A DNA stretch of 64,000 bases from Plectrocnemia conspersa (Eukaryota; Arthropoda; Insecta; Trichoptera; Polycentropodidae). Location of the stretch: positions 868,001 through 932,000 of the forward strand of contig VTFK01000122.1 in assembly GCA_009617715.1 (NCBI GenBank), written 5' to 3'. How positions within the stretch are numbered: position 1 is the first letter of the stretch; every line of letters starts with the position of its first letter. Both the position numbers and the translations under genes were made by a program. Positions 58,850 to 64,000 of this stretch are shown one piece after another. The notes beneath the pieces were generated by a model. That model did no database searches, was not told where the DNA came from, and worked only from the letters and a program-made list of their open reading frames with translations.

Positions 58850-60649
58850 GTGAGTGTTTTTGAAGAAAAACGCGAGAAAAACGTTATTAAAAAATATTAT
58901 AAAAATAATTTATAAACAACAACGATCCTATAATAGTATTAAATAAAATAAATTCAGGTTAAAAGTTACAAATAGGATCCACAGAAATTTTAACGTAATG
59001 AAAATTGATAATAATAATTGATGTGTAATATATAATAATAATTCAATACGTGTTTTAATTTAATAATAATCGCACGAGGCACGCTAAACTTATTAATGCA
59101 TCATATTGTGTTGTATAATTAATTTTCGGTTATCAGTTTGACGTTAAAAATGAGTGATATAATTGTTTAATAATTTGCATGTATATGTAATTTATCTGAT
59201 TCATTTATAAAGCGATACCTTTAGTACAATCTCACTTTTAAAGAGCTTCTCGGATTTTCAACCAATTAATCATAATCTCTTGTGTGTTTTAATTTATGCT
59301 AAAAGTGGTTAAGGGCATTTTATAAAAATATTTTGATGAAGGTCGTTGAAATATGTTCCTATTGCGAGGTCTTATATAGTTATAATGAGATCGCATTTTG
59401 AGTTAATACAAATTTGTTTAAATTGCATCATAACTTAAAAGAGTGACTAAATACTATCTGTGAGTTTGTTGTGAATGCTTGTGTCTGCAATTTAGCTAAA
59501 ATAGATACTTTATTTTAATTTTATTTATTTTACTGTTTTTAATCTGCTCTCAAATTGCGTACTCCATTATACCTTAAAGTTGTGAGCTCAGAGTTATTTA
59601 TTTATTTCCGTAGTGCTATGACTATACATATCTAAAGTTTAAATATTGATTAATATTTACATATATAGATCTGATGATTGCAAATTCAATATAAATACAA
59701 CCAATTTATTTTAGTTAGTTTAAAAAAGTCTAAATTTGGGAGTGATAGTTGTTATTTTTCATAGTGTCAATAAGTAACGAAATATATACGTAAAATGTAA
59801 TTATTATTAAAAACTAAACGGGCTTTAAAAGTTTTCCCTTAATTTGCTATAAAGTTAAATACTATTGTGCAGTGACTTATATTTATATGAAATTTATATA
59901 TAACTTTAAAATAGATAATGGTTTGAACTTTTGAATGAATGTTACATAAAAATATGTTAAAATTATAGACGGAAGTTCTCTTCACCGATTTTATAAGTTA
60001 ACAAAATATCAATGAAAATATTTACTCATAAGTGGGCTTAAAGTAAAGAATCTCCATTTTGGACCACATAATACATGGCTATATAAACTGTAAAGTTGAT
60101 GTGCCGGCATAAAAAAGTAAAAAAAGTAAATGTTTGAACTAATAGTACAAATTCGTTGTCGTCATTTTCCGTGACTATTTCTTTAATACAAAATAATCGA
60201 ATGAAAATGAATGATCATTTTACGTATACAATTTTTTACGTTGTACAAACACGTCACTTTTTACGCCCGTTAAATATTTAACCGCTGATGAACTATTTGC
60301 ATTACCAAAAATATAAATATTTATGACAAACACTCGAGAAGAGATTCGGCACACTATTTGTGTTTTATTTTTATTCCACGTGTATTGTCCGGTTAAATCT
60401 GAACCGCGCCTTTAACTGTGAGATTATCTCTTTTTTGCGTCGCATAATTGCGCTATAAAACTCGCTTATCTAACAACGAAGGTACTACGCCCAAACGAGA
60501 AAAATTCTATGGGCAGACCTTACGGAAACAATTAATTAAAGCATTGTCCAAAGTGAATCGATTCGATTGTGATACTTAATGAAGTGATTGTTGTTATCTT
60601 CTATCCATTGCTGTTGTTTATATATTTTTTATGTTGTTTGCTGATGCAG

Positions 60650-60684
60650 TGATCGAATCAATGGTCGCCGATGGACTGTCAAAC
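60650..60684 (+). CDS. First coding exon of unidentified plus-strand gene (partial)
   Basis: I do not recognise the gene. The acceptor TTTGCTGATGCAG (ending 60649) precedes TGATCGAATCA, then ATG at 60661 and seven more codons (MVADGLSN) up to a GTAAGT donor at 60685, phase 0. Together with the leader exon at 58805 it makes a 56-nt 5' UTR. If the exon instead starts further left without splicing, an in-frame ATG at 60631 would add ten residues (MLFADAVIES) and an upstream stop closes the frame at 60580. The remaining exons lie beyond an intron of more than 3.3 kb, past the window. A TATAAAA at 60454-60460 could mark an alternative promoter for that version. Confidence 0.45.
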
Positions 60685-63479
60685 GTAAGTTATTTAATTT
60701 ATTATTATAATACGTGAAAAGCTTTCGTTTATAATAAATTATAAAATATAGCTTCGAACAATGATGCGTATCGAATGGATATTTTGTGATTGTTTCTCTT
60801 GCCATTGTTTGCGCAGCGGTATAAATAAATCGCTAAACGTTAAAACTAATCATTCGCAACGGTTTAGTGATTATTATTGATCGTTTTTAATAATTATTTT
60901 TTGATTATTTTTATATGCGAGCAAATTTTAATTTTAATCATATAAATTCTAAACATCAAATACAGATACATTTACGTATTAAAATAATACAGTTATCTAT
61001 AATTTTGATTTTTATAATGATCTAAACAAATATTTTCTATATAATTTTTTTAGACTATTTGGATAGTGAAAAGGAAAATTTCAGTCTGTTGATTATAACT
61101 AGGCTTGCGGTTTTTTTATCTGTTTTTCCTTTCTCGAGAAATATATGTGTTGTATGCGATTATTATAATACAGTATATACATTAATTTTATTATTAAATA
61201 AAGAACTGAATGCTCGTTAAAGAAAACGAATTTCAAAGGTATGATGATTTGTTTTAATCAAAAAACCAGAACGGATCGATCTATTTCGATTGATTACAGT
61301 GTTGAATTACAAAGGAATTTTAGGCTTCCGTATTTATTTCTGAATCGTATAAAAATTATAAATACCAGTTGTTGCTACTTCACATTTTTCATGTTTCGTA
61401 CATAGAATCTTGAAAATACCCCAACAGACAAATTTTATGGTGTAACTATCTTGAAAGCCCACATACATTTTTTTATTATGACGATTTTCATGCATAGCCG
61501 TTTTACTCTTATCTAATTATTAATGTATTTATTTGATTACTAATGCAAAGATAAGACCGATGAGAGTGGTTAAGAAAGTCTTAAGTAATATTTTTTTATT
61601 CGATTACTTTTGACTTTTATTAAAATAAAATATTTTTAGCATCTGGTACGGACCAACCTTTTCTTATGCAGTGGTAGGAAAAATAATTTGAAATATTCCC
61701 ACAAATTTAATTTTCAACAAAAACTGGCTCCATGAAAATTCTCAAGAAATCAATAATCTTTTCGAGAAATGAGAATTTTCGATTTGAAATTTTTTCTTAA
61801 CAAATTCTTAAGAAAAAAATCATTAGTTCAAGACTTTAAAAAAATGACAAAAATAGGTGCAAAAGATTAAATTAGATGTATAAATAACTACCATTGTTGA
61901 AGATCGAGTGAATTTATTTATTAAGTGTGGTAGTTGTGATTTCCTGTATTTTGGAATAAAATGTAACCAAATATAATTAAACTGTCCTGAAATTTTTTTT
62001 TTTTTAACAAATAGTCAGTTTAATTTTTTTTAGCAATTTAGGCAAATCAGTAAAGATTAAATTAAAAAAATTAAAAAGAACAATTCGCCTATTAAAATAT
62101 CAAATATAGTAATTCATATAGTTTATTAAATAGTCATTTTTTTCAATGAACCAACATTACTTATAGTCAAATTTTGCTGTTTTTATGTTTGCAAAAATTA
62201 ATCTCTGTATTATTATGTTATTTATAACAACCATTGCCATTACAACTAATTATTTAAAAACAAAGTAATAAAAAAAAAAACATATGTATATTTGCCGAAA
62301 TTTCATATATTATTCATATTTGTAAGCAAATATTGTGCGGCTGTGAATTTTCTTAATGGATGGTATTGAATTTTTTATATTTTAAATCAATACGAATAAT
62401 GCTTAATTGCGAATCTGCGTACAATAATTTATAAGGGTAATATTTTTTGAACATACAGTTGATTTTAATAAAATAAATATAAGTACACATAATTATTTTT
62501 TATTTTTTAAATTAAAATAAATAATATTGCTATTATTATTTTTTTATTAAAGAATTACGTGTATATGAACCTGTATTCATTATTCAAACTGTATTTTTTT
62601 GCTTCACTTTTCATATTCAATAATATTACTAATGTTACTCCACACCGAGCAAGCATATTTTAAAAATGTTCTCATATATTAAGATATCATTTTATTAGAA
62701 AAGCGCTATTTTTAATCAATATCAGCGAGCTCTAAAATGTGTTTTTTCATTGTTGGTTAGTACCCAGTTCATTATAAAGAGACGATTGCAATATTTTTCC
62801 ACGTTTCGTAAATAATTTTTTTTTTTTTTATTATATTCTATAATAGTTTCAAAGTATTTTTTAAACTTTTTAAGAAATATCTGTAATTTATTTACGTACA
62901 TAAATAAACCGCATTTTTTATTTTGGAATATTGTTCGTATATGAAATAAAAATAAACTTCCCTGAAAAAAAGTTCCCTGATTAACTAGAATTTTACGCGG
63001 TATCGAGCATTTATTATTTAGAGATATAACATAGCTTCCACTATTCAGGTATGAGCATATTAGGTTTATTTTACGAATGTATTCGAATATTTTATCGGTA
63101 ACTATTCAAAATTCAAAAAGGTAAAAATAACGAATTTTAAGGGGTTATATATAATTTTAAAATAATTATTTAGTCTTTGATGTTAGATAATGTGATTAGA
63201 AAAATCTGGAAAAATTTTATTTTTATATCATTGATTATAATTTTTTTTATTATAGATTTGTATAATATATTAACATATAATACATAACTTTCACCTAATC
63301 ATATTTATTAAATAAACATTTCAATATTTAAAAAAATATAAATTTATTGAAAATATAACATGTCTAAAGTATTTTTTTAATGAAACTGAAAAAATCTTTT
63401 AAAAATGTATCTTATCTATTTTTATGAATAAAAATATAATTTATTTCTAAATATATAAAATTTTCTCACCTCTCGGTCA
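60685..63479. other. Putative first long intron, AT-rich
   Basis: No gene, RNA or recognisable repeat was found between the exon at 60650 and the mariner relic. Confidence 0.4.
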
Positions 63480-64000
63480 TTTTTTTAATTCTTGGAGGCT
63501 TTGATTTAAAATATTCCGATAGCCCCCGTTACACATCATTTGCATCTTATAAGTATTGTATCAGTCAAAATAAATGTTGAGGCAGAAAAGGCAAGGTATG
63601 GAGTTCCTTGATTTTTTATCTAGAAACAATTTTGCCATATGATGACGCGAATTATCGTATTGTATGATATCTGATGATCTTGCTGTTATTGTTTTGCCAG
63701 TTTAATGGGTTTTGTAATGCACAATCTCTTTGCAATTCCACTGTACACACAAAATAACTTTTTCTACAGTGGGCCCGGGCTTTAAAGTAGGTTTTGTTAC
63801 TTGACCTTTGGATAATCACTGTCTTCTATATTTATTATTAACACCCATGTCTCATCTCCGGATATCAAATAATCAGAAGCTATTGCTACATGCGGATACG
63901 CGCTATCTTGTTTTCTTTGATCAATTCGTGTGGAATTTATAAACATTTTCTTCAAGCACCCCAAATCTTCCTAACATATCTATGCACTGTTGAATTGGAC
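63480..64000 (-). pseudogene. Decayed mariner transposase (runs off window)
   Basis: On the minus strand, read from the window edge across frames, there are IPHELI, then LISGDETWV (around 63875-63840, with the first catalytic aspartate), PGPTVEKVILCVQWNCK-like, and YDNSRHHMAKLFLDK (around 63660-63620, the second aspartate in the place of HQDNARPH). Stops and shifts are frequent, and the third-acid region is unrecognisable. It is a dead mariner-family copy. Confidence 0.72.

Noticed and set aside
60454..60460. TATAAAA box as the main promoter of the gene at 60661
   Set aside because: No initiator lies about 30 bp downstream and the exon is preceded by a good splice acceptor. The spliced leader from 58805 explains the layout better; it is kept only as an alternative.

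Overview
The window is animal, almost certainly insect, nuclear DNA. It is strongly AT-rich. The genes have short GT-AG introns, eukaryotic tRNA genes lie scattered through it, and there are relics of insect-type transposons (Jockey, mariner, Tigger/pogo, piggyBac, hAT, Helitron-like). The SLC46 proteins and the transposon mix suit Lepidoptera best, but the sequence alone does not prove the order. Nothing prokaryotic is present: no operons, CRISPR arrays or ribosome binding sites.

Region 1 (1-15.06 kb) is gene-dense. Three tandem plus-strand paralogues of the SLC46 / proton-coupled folate transporter-like major facilitator family lie here. The first is present only as its last two exons (1558-1866). 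The other two are complete five-exon genes, by my models 511 aa (3654-5501) and 512 aa (9549-13562). Intron positions and phases match among them, so they arose by tandem duplication. The third has a textbook Inr plus DPE core promoter. A minus-strand gene for a 391-aa, probably mitochondrial, helical-repeat protein (13730-15041) is convergent with it, and their poly(A) signals are only about 55 bp apart.

Region 2 (15-58.7 kb) is a gene desert. I find no convincing protein-coding exon except a tandemly duplicated exon-like unit at 37.1-37.3 kb. It carries eight proline tRNA genes covering all three anticodons (AGG x3, TGG x4, CGG x1) and one cysteine tRNA gene. It also carries many decayed transposons and GC-richer islands with homeodomain- and GATA-like sites, which look like the regulatory elements of a developmental locus.

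Region 3 (58.7-64 kb) holds what looks like the 5' end of a plus-strand gene. There is an Inr (A+1 at 58805) with a DPE at the exact spacing, a 45-nt leader exon with a donor site, and a second exon (60650-60684) carrying an ATG and eight codons before another donor; the rest lies beyond the window. A possible minus-strand exon starts only 43 bp away, so the promoter may be divergent. The window ends inside a decayed mariner transposase.

I found no wholly new biological system. The points most worth checking are the divergent promoter, the proline tRNA cluster with its AGG-specific anticodon-stem change, the Helitron-like repeat that carries a pogo element, and the foldback-like repeat family.
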